Shown here one piece after another: positions 1-7,381 of a stretch of DNA of 11,600 nt; within the stretch, counting starts at the first letter, position 1; the number at the start of each line of letters is the position of its first letter. The DNA is from Bacteroidia bacterium (GTDB lineage: Bacteria; Bacteroidota; Bacteroidia; Bacteroidales; VadinHA17): the NCBI GenBank assembly GCA_026391515.1, contig JAPLEC010000184.1, positions 1 to 11,600 of the forward strand, written 5' to 3'. The notes beneath the pieces were generated by a model, which was not told where the DNA came from, did not search any database, and saw only the letters and a program-made list of their open reading frames with translations. A program made the position numbers and the translations under genes.

Positions 1-1
1 C

Positions 2-1798
2 GGCAGCGTGGCTGATGTCCCTATGTGTGAATTCTGGAGCGATGGTTTTGGCTTTAATTCAGCATTCAGCTGTATTGAGGCTGCCTCTGTTGCACATATT
101 ATCGGAGCGCCTGTCGTCGCTGCTGAAGCTTTTACAGCCGGCAGCAGCGAAGCATGGAAAAAATATCCCGGTGATATGAAAAACCAGGGTGACTGGGCTT
201 TTTGCATGGGCATCAACAGGCTGATCTATCATACGTTTGCACATAAACCCTATGGTGATAATCTCCGGCCCGGGGTGACAATGGGCCCTTATGGCGTTCA
301 CTGGGATCGCGGTCAGACATGGTGGCCAATGGTCAGTGATTATCACAAATATATTACCCGATGCCAGTACATTCTGTCACAGGGAAAGCCTGTTGCCGAT
401 ATCCTTTACCTCGCTGCGGAAGGCGCTCCGCATGTTTTTCATCCTCCATCATCAGCGCTCTCAGGGACAGCAGTAATGCCTGACAAAAAAGGCTTTTCCT
501 TTGATGGCTGTTCTCCTCAATACCTTATTAATAATGCAACTGTCAGAGACGGCCTGATTGTTTTTCCGGGCGGTGCTGAATATAGAATGCTGGTCTTACC
601 TGATATTCAGACGATGACACCAGCCCTGCTGGATAAAGTCAAAGCCCTCGTCGATGCCGGAACAACGATTATTGGCAATCCTCCTGAAAAATCTCCATCT
701 CTGTCTGATTACCCTGCCTGTGATGAAAAAGTCACATCAATGGCTCGTGAACTTTGGGAAAGTAAAGAAATACCATCTGAACTTACACTTCATAATTGTG
801 GAAATGGAAAGATCTGGTGGGGAAAAATTCTTTGTAATTCACACCAGGGAATTCGGAACGATCCGGATTCGCTTTCGCTTTATCCCGATTATGCTGTGAC
901 GAAATCCCTGCTTGATGCGGCCGGATATAAACCTGATTTTTATTCAAGTACAGGGAATATTCGTTATACCCACAGATCGTTAACCAACCGTGAGATTTAT
1001 TTTATTTCCAATAAGACGGGATCGTTAATTATTGATTCATGCCTGTTCCGAAACGGAAGCAATCATGCTGAATCATGGGATGCTGTGACAGGCGAAATAA
1101 GACCGCTATCGGGGTTATATGAAAATGATCACAGGACTGGTATTATAGTAAAAATGGAACCTTACCAGAGCTTCTTTGTAGTTTTCAATACCGAAGAAAA
1201 AGTTGATAAAAACAAAATAATAGAGACAGAAAATTTTCCTGAAAAACAAGTTTTGATGACATTGAACGGACCATGGGATGTCTCATTCGATACAACATGG
1301 GGCGGTCCAAGAATAAGTGTATTTGATACACTTATTGACTGGTCAAAAAGACCGGAGGACGCAATTAAATTTTATTCCGGAATTGCTGTCTATTTTAAAA
1401 CATTCAGTTTACCGGCGAATGCTGTTTCTATAAATAAATCAGATATTTATCTTGATCTGGGCAAAGTAAAAAACCTTGCCCGTGTAAAAATAAATGGTAA
1501 AGATCTTGGTGTTCTCTGGACTGCTCCCTGGCAGGTAAATATTACCGATGTGGTCAAAAATAAGAACAATCATCTTGAGATAGAGGTTGCAAATCTATGG
1601 ATCAACCGGCTTATCGGAGACGAATCTGAACCATGGGACGGAATTGAAAACGGCAAATGGCCGGAATGGCTCCTGAATGGAACTCAGCGTCCGAGCAAAA
1701 GATATACTTTTACGACGCATCACTATTATAGTAAAAACGACACTCTCACGGAATCAGGATTGCTGGGGCCGGTATGGATTTACATAATAAAAAGGTAA
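2..1798 (+). CDS. Alpha-L-rhamnosidase-like glycoside hydrolase (GH106 type), 5' partial
   Basis: C-terminal part of a large glycoside hydrolase, probably removing terminal alpha-L-rhamnose from plant or algal polysaccharides in the periplasm or at the cell surface. The reading frame is open to the left edge. The first possible start is a GTG at 8, but it falls inside conserved catalytic-domain sequence, so the true start lies outside. Numbering from that GTG, residues 1-145 carry the GH106-like core: MCEFW (6-10), AAEAFT (38-43), a GDWAF...GINR segment (61-71), YGVHWDR (95-101), TWW (104-106) and VADILYLAAEG (129-139). Conserved acidic residues such as E8 and E40 are candidate active-site residues. 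Residues from about 414 to the end form a galactose-binding-like beta-sandwich, with LGKV...ARVKING, a LGVLWTAPW segment and EVANLWINRLIGDE. At least 598 residues are visible; the family is usually about 1000 or more. The signal peptide is not visible. No neighbouring rhamnose or SusCD genes are seen here. The family call is from remembered motifs; GH2-like relatives are the alternative. Confidence 0.85.
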   Translation, partial: GSVADVPMCEFWSDGFGFNSAFSCIEAASVAHIIGAPVVAAEAFTAGSSEAWKKYPGDMKNQGDWAFCMGINRLIYHTFAHKPYGDNLRPGVTMGPYGVHWDRGQTWWPMVSDYHKYITRCQYILSQGKPVADILYLAAEGAPHVFHPPSSALSGTAVMPDKKGFSFDGCSPQYLINNATVRDGLIVFPGGAEYRMLVLPDIQTMTPALLDKVKALVDAGTTIIGNPPEKSPSLSDYPACDEKVTSMARELWESKEIPSELTLHNCGNGKIWWGKILCNSHQGIRNDPDSLSLYPDYAVTKSLLDAAGYKPDFYSSTGNIRYTHRSLTNREIYFISNKTGSLIIDSCLFRNGSNHAESWDAVTGEIRPLSGLYENDHRTGIIVKMEPYQSFFVVFNTEEKVDKNKIIETENFPEKQVLMTLNGPWDVSFDTTWGGPRISVFDTLIDWSKRPEDAIKFYSGIAVYFKTFSLPANAVSINKSDIYLDLGKVKNLARVKINGKDLGVLWTAPWQVNITDVVKNKNNHLEIEVANLWINRLIGDESEPWDGIENGKWPEWLLNGTQRPSKRYTFTTHHYYSKNDTLTESGLLGPVWIYIIKR

Positions 1799-1859
1799 TC
1801 AGTTTTTAGATGTAATATAGTAGAACAGTTACTTATTATTCATTTGGATTTGTCAATGG

Positions 1860-1981
1860 GATTGCTTCGGCGCTACGCTTCTCGCAATGACTCATGATTT
1901 ATTTAATTTCTGCATTAGTATCCACCAAATCCTGCAGAAATTGCAGTCATTGCGATCCCGACGCAGGAGGGAGAAGCAATC
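1860..1981. repeat. Nested inverted-repeat element between the rhamnosidase gene and rocD
   Basis: The outer arms are 1860-1892 and 1945-1981. The left arm begins GATTGCTTC and ends TCGCAATGACT; the right arm begins AGTCATTGCGA and ends GAAGCAATC. These ends are exact reverse complements, while the arm centres differ. Inside lies a second, perfect 10-base pair of arms, AATTTCTGCA (1905-1914) and TGCAGAAATT (1933-1942), around an 18-base loop. The CATTGCGA...GAAGCAATC signature resembles a palindromic interspersed repeat common in many bacterial genomes (recalled, not searched). No ORF is present, so it is either a REP-like or a MITE-like non-autonomous element. The rest of the 279-base gap (1799-1859 and 1982-2077) is AT-rich and shows no clear terminator or promoter. 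Confidence 0.75.
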
Positions 1982-2077
1982 TTTAAATCATTGTCCGTTC
2001 CGCTTGGAAATGAAAAAAACCTTTATTAAACTTGTGGCTAATAATTAATAAATCATAACTAATTAATAATCAATAAC

Positions 2078-3289
2078 ATGAATACTCAGGAATACATTAG
2101 ACGGGAAGACAAATACGGAGCACATAATTACCATCCGCTTCCTGTTGTTCTTGAAAGAGGTGAAGGACCATTTGTATGGGATGTTGAAGGAAAACGATAT
2201 TTTGATTTCCTGTCGGCCTATTCGGCTGTGAACCAGGGCCACTGCCATCCTGAAATAATAAAAGCGCTGATTGATCAGGCTCCGAAGCTCACTCTCACCT
2301 CAAGGGCATTTTACAATTCTGTTCTTGGAGAATATGAAGAATATATTACGAAATACTTTAAATACGATAAGGTTCTGCCGATGAATTCCGGTGCAGAAGC
2401 CGATGAGACAGCTCTTAAGCTCTGCCGCAAATGGGCATATAAGAAAAAAAACATAAAACAGAATAAAGCAAAAATCATTTGCTGTGAAGGTAACTTCCAT
2501 GGGCGGACAATCACAATAATCTCAATGTCAACTGATCCGGATGCAAGAAATGATTACGGACCTTTCACCCCCGGTTTTATAATCATACCTTATAATAATA
2601 TACCGGCTCTTGAAAATGCTCTGAAGGATCCGGATGTAGCAGGATTTCTTGTTGAGCCGATTCAGGGCGAGGCAGGTGTCTACGTTCCCGATGAAGGCTA
2701 CCTGAAGAAATCGTACGACCTGTGCAAAAAGCATAATGTTCTTTTTATAGCTGATGAAATACAGACCGGTCTCGGACGAACAGGTAAACAGCTTGGATGT
2801 GATCACGAAGGTGTTCGTCCTGATATACTTATTCTTGGCAAAGCTCTTTCAGGCGGTGTTATGCCGGTCTCCGCAGTCCTGGCTGACGACGAGATAATGC
2901 TAACGATCAAACCCGGTGAGCATGGATCAACATTTGGAGGTAATGCGCTGGCAGGAAAAGTAGCTATTGCAGCTCTCGAAGTAATTAAAAAAGAAAATCT
3001 TGCTGAGAATTCAGACCGCCTTGGAAAAATTTTCCGCAAAGAAATGAGAAGCATCAAGACGGATATGATTGAGCTTGTCCGCGGTAAAGGGCTCCTGAAT
3101 GCCGTCGTTATCAAACCTAAAGGTGGAAAGACAGCATGGGATGTTTGTCTTGCAATGAAAGACAAAGGTGTTATTGCCAAACCGACACATGAAAATATTA
3201 TCCGCTTTGCTCCTCCCCTTGTCATTACCGAGAAGCAGCTCAGAGAAGCAATTGTGCTAATTAAGGAAGCGTTTAGACTTTTTGAATAA
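2078..3289 (+). CDS. rocD: Ornithine aminotransferase (ornithine--oxo-acid transaminase)
   Basis: PLP-dependent class III aminotransferase that converts L-ornithine plus 2-oxoglutarate to glutamate-5-semialdehyde plus glutamate, linking arginine/ornithine breakdown to proline and glutamate. It is cytosolic. The 403 residues match the usual bacterial and mitochondrial length. Diagnostic motifs in order: FLSAYSAVNQGHCHP (44-58, with the OAT-type substrate-binding Tyr at 48), LTSRAFYN (73-80), NSGAEADETALK (103-114), GNFHGRT (138-144), EPIQGEAG (193-200), IADEIQTG (224-231, D226 pairing with the pyridine nitrogen), the PLP lysine K255 in LGKALSGG, and EHGSTFGGN (281-289). The C-terminus has VRGKGLLNAV and KPTHENIIRFAPPL, which closely follow mitochondrial OAT as I remember it. 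The ATG sits after an AT-rich leader without a Shine-Dalgarno sequence, usual in Bacteroidota. No arginine-pathway gene is adjacent, so it appears monocistronic. Confidence 0.97.
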   Translation: MNTQEYIRREDKYGAHNYHPLPVVLERGEGPFVWDVEGKRYFDFLSAYSAVNQGHCHPEIIKALIDQAPKLTLTSRAFYNSVLGEYEEYITKYFKYDKVLPMNSGAEADETALKLCRKWAYKKKNIKQNKAKIICCEGNFHGRTITIISMSTDPDARNDYGPFTPGFIIIPYNNIPALENALKDPDVAGFLVEPIQGEAGVYVPDEGYLKKSYDLCKKHNVLFIADEIQTGLGRTGKQLGCDHEGVRPDILILGKALSGGVMPVSAVLADDEIMLTIKPGEHGSTFGGNALAGKVAIAALEVIKKENLAENSDRLGKIFRKEMRSIKTDMIELVRGKGLLNAVVIKPKGGKTAWDVCLAMKDKGVIAKPTHENIIRFAPPLVITEKQLREAIVLIKEAFRLFE

Positions 3290-3295
3290 CTAAAT

Positions 3296-3338
3296 GGCCC
3301 CCGTCCCGATAAATCGGGACTGCCCCCTGAAGGGGGCC
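3296..3338. repeat. GC-rich tandem-hairpin repeat after rocD (copy 1)
   Basis: Two adjacent perfect hairpins lie just past the rocD stop: GTCCCGAT/ATCGGGAC (3303-3310 with 3313-3320, AA loop) and GCCCCCT/AGGGGGC (3322-3328 with 3331-3337, GA loop). A flanking GGCCCCC (3296-3302) can also pair with GGGGGCC (3332-3338), so an alternative long fold enclosing the first hairpin is possible. No T-run follows, so it is not a textbook intrinsic terminator. It may still stop or pause transcription or protect the rocD mRNA 3' end. It resembles C-tract/G-tract interspersed repeats often seen between Bacteroidota genes (recalled knowledge). Confidence 0.7.
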
Positions 3339-3379
3339 TAAATTGTTGTTATATGGAAATTCAAATTATATTTACAGAA

Positions 3380-3410
3380 TTAGCCCCCCTTTAGGGGGGA
3401 TCGGGGGGCA
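3380..3410. repeat. C-tract/G-tract hairpin repeat before the peptidase gene (copy 2, inverted)
   Basis: CCCCCCT (3384-3390) pairs with AGGGGGG (3393-3399) around a TT loop. A second G-tract, GGGGGGC (3403-3409), can compete for GCCCCCC (3383-3389), so two mutually exclusive stems are possible. The order of parts (TTAG, C-tract, TT, A, G-tract, short spacer, second G-tract, CAA/CCA) matches the reverse complement of copy 1 without its central TCCCGAT hairpin. It lies 28 bases before the peptidase start, so it may fall in that gene's 5' untranslated region. Confidence 0.65.
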
Positions 3411-3437
3411 ACCAGCAACAAGTAATAAACTACTATT

Positions 3438-5228
3438 ATGCAGATAATCAATAAACTAAGAGATATTTTTCGTGTTCTTCCTGTGATCTTTTTTGTCTTC
3501 TTACTTTCATGCAATACTGAAAGAAAAGTCACTGTAAAAGAGCTTCAGGATCATATAAAATATCTTGCTTCAGACTCTCTGAAGGGAAGGCTGACAGGCT
3601 CATCCGGCGACAGTCTGGCAGCAGAATATATAAAAACTGAGCTTGCATCTTTCGGATTTAAACCTCTTTCCGGAGACGGATTCCAGAGATTTAAAGTCAC
3701 CAGCAAGCTGGTTGCCGGACCTGAAAATTCACTTTCTGTCGGGGAAAAAAACTTTACCTCCGAAAAAGATTTCATGCCGTTCGCATTCAGCTCTACTTCA
3801 GGACTTATATCGGAAGCAATATTCGTCGGATACGGTTTCAACATCAATAATGACAGCCTTAAATGGGATGATTATCACGGAATTAATGTGAAGGACAAGT
3901 GGGTTATGATGCTCAGAGCCGATCCTGAAACTGACAAATCTGTAAGCCCTTTTATTCCTTTCAGTCCTGACCGCGGAAAGGCCCTTCTGGCAAAAGATAT
4001 GGGAGCAGCTGGCGTACTGATGATATCGGGTCCGGTTTACGATTCACAGGATGCATTCGAGTCGCTCAGTTCAAGCGATTTTTCAGTCGATATTCCTGTG
4101 CTGAGAATTAAAAGAGATGTTGCTGATTTCATTCTGTCAAAAACAAAAAAGACAATATCAGATCTCGAAAAAAAGCTTAATGAATCGAGGAAACCACTGA
4201 GCTTTGCAACAAGTATGACCGTAAGTGCAAAAGCCGAGATACTGAGGGAAATGAGCACTACACGGAATGTGGCAATGATCCTTCCCGGTGAAGATGAAAA
4301 CCTGAAGAATGAATATGTTATCATTGGCGCTCATTTTGATCATCTGGGTATGGGCGGCCCAGGCTCCTCAAGCAGGGCCGTGGATACAATTGCCGTTCAC
4401 CACGGTGCTGATGATAATGCATCAGGTGTAGGCATGATGCTCGAACTCGCTGAGAAATTTGCACTTACAAAAGGGAGCCATAAAAGAAGTATTATCTGTG
4501 TGGCTTTTACGGGAGAAGAAGAAGGGCTTCTGGGTTCAAAATATTTTGTCGACCACCCCGATATCGATCTTTCAAAGGTGAACGCAATGGTAAACCTCGA
4601 TATGGTTGGAAGGTTACAGGAGACAAATGTACTTCAGATCAGCGGAGCAGGTACTGCTGAAGGCTTGAGGGATCTTGTTTATTCAGAAAGTGATACATCA
4701 GTTATCAAACTGACTCTTTCTGATGAAGGTTACGGACCGTCAGATCATTCATCTTTTTACGGGAAGAACATTCCTGTACTATTTTACTCGACTGGGGCTC
4801 ATCTCGATATTCATACTCCGTCTGATACTTACGATAAGGTGAATTACAAAGGGATGGTAAGTATCTCATCACTTATTTTTAATGTCATTGAGAAGCTGGC
4901 TTCCTCACCTGAACGTTTGAAGTTCAGGGAAGCAGGTCCAAAGGTTGAACAGGGAAGACCAATGAGAAGAAAAGGTGTTACTCTCGGCATTATGCCTGAC
5001 TTTGCAGGTAATGTAAAAAATGGATTGAGAGCTGATTTTGTAACTCCCGGCAAGCCGGCTGCTCTCGGTGGGATGAAAAAAGGCGATATCATAACATCAA
5101 TTAACGGCAAGACAGTCAATAATATACAGGATTATATGTTCAGGATGAGCCAGCTGAAGTACGGACAAACGATAAGCGTGGAAATATTGCGCGATGGTAA
5201 TAAAATGGTGCTGCTAATACAACTTTAA
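3438..5228 (+). CDS. M28-family zinc aminopeptidase lipoprotein with PA and PDZ domains
   Basis: Exported metallopeptidase predicted to cleave amino acids from peptide N-termini in the periplasm or at the outer membrane. The N-terminus is basic, then hydrophobic (13-23), with lipobox LLSC giving a lipidated C25. A PA-like insert spans roughly 125-240 (AIFVGYGF, KWVMMLRADPE, GAAGVLMISG). The M28 catalytic domain has all expected zinc ligands: H299 in GAHFDHLG, bridging D325 in GADDNASG, E361 next to catalytic E360 in GEEEG, D388 in NLDMVG, and H459 in IHTPSDT. A C-terminal PDZ domain (about 513-596) has FVTPGKPAALGGMKKGDII and SINGKTV, and may position substrate or partner proteins. At 596 residues, length fits PA-M28-PDZ architectures. 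The ATG at 3438 gives the complete signal peptide. A membrane protein gene follows after 26 bases, suggesting co-transcription. Exact substrate is unknown; glutaminyl cyclase-like activity within the fold is a less likely alternative. Confidence 0.93.
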   Translation: MQIINKLRDIFRVLPVIFFVFLLSCNTERKVTVKELQDHIKYLASDSLKGRLTGSSGDSLAAEYIKTELASFGFKPLSGDGFQRFKVTSKLVAGPENSLSVGEKNFTSEKDFMPFAFSSTSGLISEAIFVGYGFNINNDSLKWDDYHGINVKDKWVMMLRADPETDKSVSPFIPFSPDRGKALLAKDMGAAGVLMISGPVYDSQDAFESLSSSDFSVDIPVLRIKRDVADFILSKTKKTISDLEKKLNESRKPLSFATSMTVSAKAEILREMSTTRNVAMILPGEDENLKNEYVIIGAHFDHLGMGGPGSSSRAVDTIAVHHGADDNASGVGMMLELAEKFALTKGSHKRSIICVAFTGEEEGLLGSKYFVDHPDIDLSKVNAMVNLDMVGRLQETNVLQISGAGTAEGLRDLVYSESDTSVIKLTLSDEGYGPSDHSSFYGKNIPVLFYSTGAHLDIHTPSDTYDKVNYKGMVSISSLIFNVIEKLASSPERLKFREAGPKVEQGRPMRRKGVTLGIMPDFAGNVKNGLRADFVTPGKPAALGGMKKGDIITSINGKTVNNIQDYMFRMSQLKYGQTISVEILRDGNKMVLLIQL

Positions 5229-5254
5229 CAGAAGAATATTAAGTAACTAATGCA

Positions 5255-6151
5255 ATGAAAAAACTTCTTCTCTGGCTTCTTGCATTTATTATCACTCTTG
5301 GCGCTGCTTATTATCAGAGAAAAACAGGTCCGACATATCACAGTCGGGTGAATGTTACCTTGAATGATTCATCCTACGAACTCAAGCTGGTTCGCAGCAT
5401 CGGCCTTGATGAACGTTCGCAGGTAAAGCTGAATATAAAGGATACTTTGATTAAAGCTGTCCTGTATTATAAGAGGTATAATACACAGGATGAATACAGC
5501 AGCACTGACTTTAGATACAAGGTATATCCCGTTAACTCATTTATAATGAACAGGATCTTCAGGATAAATGAGGAAAAAGGATTTTTTGCTGATGTACCAC
5601 CGCAGCCTCGCGCCGGTAAAATTCAGTATTATATTGATCTGACCGATTCGAAAGGAACTATATCATTAATGAAAGAGACTCCTGTTGTAATAAGGTTCAA
5701 AGGCAGAGTACCAGGATTCATTCTTATGCCGCACATAGTTATGATGTTCATTGCTATGCTCTTTTCAACCGGAGCAGGTTTGCTGGCTATTGCAAAAATT
5801 CCTTCATTTAAAAAATATGGAATCTGGACACTTATTCTGCTTATCGCGGGTGGATTCATACTTGGACCAATAGTACAGAAACTTGCATTCGACCAGTTCT
5901 GGACAGGTGTGCCGATAGGCTGGGATCTCACTGATAATAAGACACTTATTGCATTGATATTCTGGATACTCGCCGTGGTTATGAACCATAAAAAAGATAA
6001 GACTCTTTATACAATTCTGGCTGCCATTGTGTTACTTATTGTATTTTCAATTCCCCATAGTCTCTTCGGTTCTGAACTAAATTATTCCACCGGACAGGTA
6101 ACACAAGGTATCTTTATTGCGTTTTTCTTCAGATATAAAAAAATTTCTTAA
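5255..6151 (+). CDS. Multi-pass membrane protein of unknown function
   Basis: I do not recognise a named family. The 298-residue protein has an N-terminal hydrophobic segment (about 4-20, signal anchor or signal peptide), then a soluble beta-rich region of about 130 residues (21-150) likely outside the cytoplasm, then four probable transmembrane helices (about 154-180, 189-209, 229-244 and 250-268). A further short hydrophobic stretch (283-293) precedes a basic tail. The loop between helices 2 and 3 has FWTGVPIGWDLTDNKT (216-230), a pattern I associate with an uncharacterised Bacteroidota membrane protein family from memory. The ATG is 26 bases after the peptidase stop with no hairpin between, so the two genes probably share a transcript. 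No catalytic motif is visible. It could be an envelope assembly or accessory factor for its neighbour, but that is only a guess from position. Confidence 0.8.
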   Translation: MKKLLLWLLAFIITLGAAYYQRKTGPTYHSRVNVTLNDSSYELKLVRSIGLDERSQVKLNIKDTLIKAVLYYKRYNTQDEYSSTDFRYKVYPVNSFIMNRIFRINEEKGFFADVPPQPRAGKIQYYIDLTDSKGTISLMKETPVVIRFKGRVPGFILMPHIVMMFIAMLFSTGAGLLAIAKIPSFKKYGIWTLILLIAGGFILGPIVQKLAFDQFWTGVPIGWDLTDNKTLIALIFWILAVVMNHKKDKTLYTILAAIVLLIVFSIPHSLFGSELNYSTGQVTQGIFIAFFFRYKKIS

Positions 6152-6249
6152 ATTGAGTGCAGCATTAAAGCATATCCCACGTCTTTTGTTCAGAAAGCAA
6201 GCAGACAGTGGGTGCAGCATCTCATATCAGAACTAGTCTTTACACAAAG

Positions 6250-6807
6250 ATGGCAAACGTAGAAGCGGCATTCAAAAATCTGCACCAGGATCTTCTGGAC
6301 GCCTGTAAATCAGGCGATCAGAAAGCACAGTTTCAGATCTACAAATTGTACTACAAAGCAATGTACAACACGAGTCTGAGAATTGTGAATGATAGAATGG
6401 AAGCTGAAGATATTATGCAGGAATCGTTCCTGTCGGCCTTTGAAAAAATTGACACCTACTCAGGAACAGTGAGCTTCGGAGCCTGGCTGAAAAAGATTGT
6501 TATCAACAGGTCGCTCGACACACTGGGTAGAAGAAAAGCGGTCTTTGAAGATATTGAGTCACATATTGGTATAAGAGATGAAAGCCATGAAGATGTGATC
6601 CGCAGCGAAGAAGTAGACGTAAAAGTTGAAGAAGTTAAGGAAGCAATTGAACGTCTCCCGGACGGATACAGAGTCATTCTTTCACTCTACCTTCTTGAAG
6701 GTTACGACCATGATGAGATTGGTGAAATAATGAACATATCAAGCAGCACATCAAGATCACAGCTTTCAAGAGCAAAACAGAAGCTCATAATGGAATTAAG
6801 GAAATGA
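6250..6807 (+). CDS. RNA polymerase ECF-type sigma-70 factor
   Basis: Extracytoplasmic-function sigma factor that directs RNA polymerase to a small regulon, probably in response to an envelope signal. Starting at ATG 6250 gives 185 residues. Region 2 lies at about 25-97, including YNTSLRIVND, EAEDIMQESFLSAF (core-binding and -10 recognition) and FGAWLKKIVINRSLD. A charged linker (98-127) is followed by region 4 at about 128-185: IERLPDGYRVILSLYLLEGY, then helix-turn-helix YDHDEIGEIMNISSSTSRSQ and LSRAKQKL. An in-frame GTG at 6208 would add 14 residues, but these precede the family's usual beginning and the ATG is the better start. It is followed 13 bases later by a membrane-anchored protein with anti-sigma features, the typical arrangement for this family. 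A 98-base gap upstream suggests its own promoter, possibly autoregulated. Confidence 0.95.
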   Translation: MANVEAAFKNLHQDLLDACKSGDQKAQFQIYKLYYKAMYNTSLRIVNDRMEAEDIMQESFLSAFEKIDTYSGTVSFGAWLKKIVINRSLDTLGRRKAVFEDIESHIGIRDESHEDVIRSEEVDVKVEEVKEAIERLPDGYRVILSLYLLEGYDHDEIGEIMNISSSTSRSQLSRAKQKLIMELRK

Positions 6808-6820
6808 AAATTATTAAGGA

Positions 6821-7381
6821 ATGAAAAATATAGAAGAACTAATCAGGAGCAACAGGGACTTTTTCGAAGAAGAACCTTCGAAAAGTCACTTTGAACGGTT
6901 TGAAAGAAAGCTGGAATTGAGGTTTCACGCCGGAGGAGCAGTGAAAAGGAGCATCGTTCCTTACCTGCTCAAAGCTGCAGTCATAACACTTCTGGTAACC
7001 CTGTCCTCACTTTGGACCTGGGATCATTTCCTGAGGCCTGACAGAAACAGGATGACGCTGGGTGATGTCTCACCCCAGTATAAGGAAGTGGAGAACTACT
7101 ATATACACCAGGTAAATCTTATGGAAAGTGAGATCAAAACAATCGATCTGAATAATCCTGAACAGAAGGAGATGCTTAAGAAAGAGATGAAAAGCATGGA
7201 TTCAGTATATGTCCAGCTTCAGAAAGATCTGAAGGCAAATCCTGATGATGAAAGAATTATTAATGCAATGATCGAGCATTATCAGACAAAAGTAGAAGTC
7301 ATGAATTACATAATAAATCAGCTTAAGGCAATCAGGAATGAAAATCAAAATACTTCAGGAAATGAAAAAGTTAGCATATAA
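6821..7381 (+). CDS. Single-pass membrane protein, probable anti-sigma factor
   Basis: Position and topology suggest that this 186-residue protein holds the preceding sigma factor inactive at the inner membrane until a signal arrives. The short cytoplasmic N-terminus (1-45) has an acidic stretch (FFEEEPSKSHFERFERKL, 14-31), a pattern typical of Bacteroidota anti-sigma-like proteins from memory. There is no cysteine in the protein, so this is not a zinc-binding (HxxxCxxC) anti-sigma factor. One transmembrane helix spans about 46-66. The periplasmic part (about 70-186) is rich in Glu, Lys and Gln and looks helical, possibly coiled-coil (about 84-170), and could be a sensor. The ATG lies directly after AAGGA, too close to act as a normal ribosome-binding site; the gene is 13 bases after the sigma gene. 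The 3' end overlaps the next gene by 20 bases, suggesting coupled translation. No sigma-binding domain is recognised with certainty. Confidence 0.78.
   Translation: MKNIEELIRSNRDFFEEEPSKSHFERFERKLELRFHAGGAVKRSIVPYLLKAAVITLLVTLSSLWTWDHFLRPDRNRMTLGDVSPQYKEVENYYIHQVNLMESEIKTIDLNNPEQKEMLKKEMKSMDSVYVQLQKDLKANPDDERIINAMIEHYQTKVEVMNYIINQLKAIRNENQNTSGNEKVSI

Noticed and set aside
8..10. GTG as start codon of the rhamnosidase gene
   Set aside because: It lies inside conserved catalytic-domain sequence and the frame is open to the window edge, so the real start is outside.
2803..3225. Minus-strand 140-codon ORF inside rocD
   Set aside because: Antisense shadow of a strongly conserved aminotransferase; composition is Ser/Pro/Arg-rich with no motif.
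3303..3337. Classical intrinsic terminator for rocD
   Set aside because: The hairpins are strong but there is no T-run after either one, so it is listed as a repeat with possible terminator function instead.
3345..3374. GTTG plus TATATTTA at 18-base spacing, resembling the Bacteroidota TTTG / TAnnTTTG promoter
   Set aside because: Both boxes have a mismatch and the region is AT-rich, so a chance match is likely; it is, however, well placed for the peptidase gene.
6208..6249. GTG-initiated 14-residue extension of the sigma factor
   Set aside because: The extension is not sigma-like, overlaps a direct repeat in the leader, and ATG 6250 gives a normal-length ECF protein.
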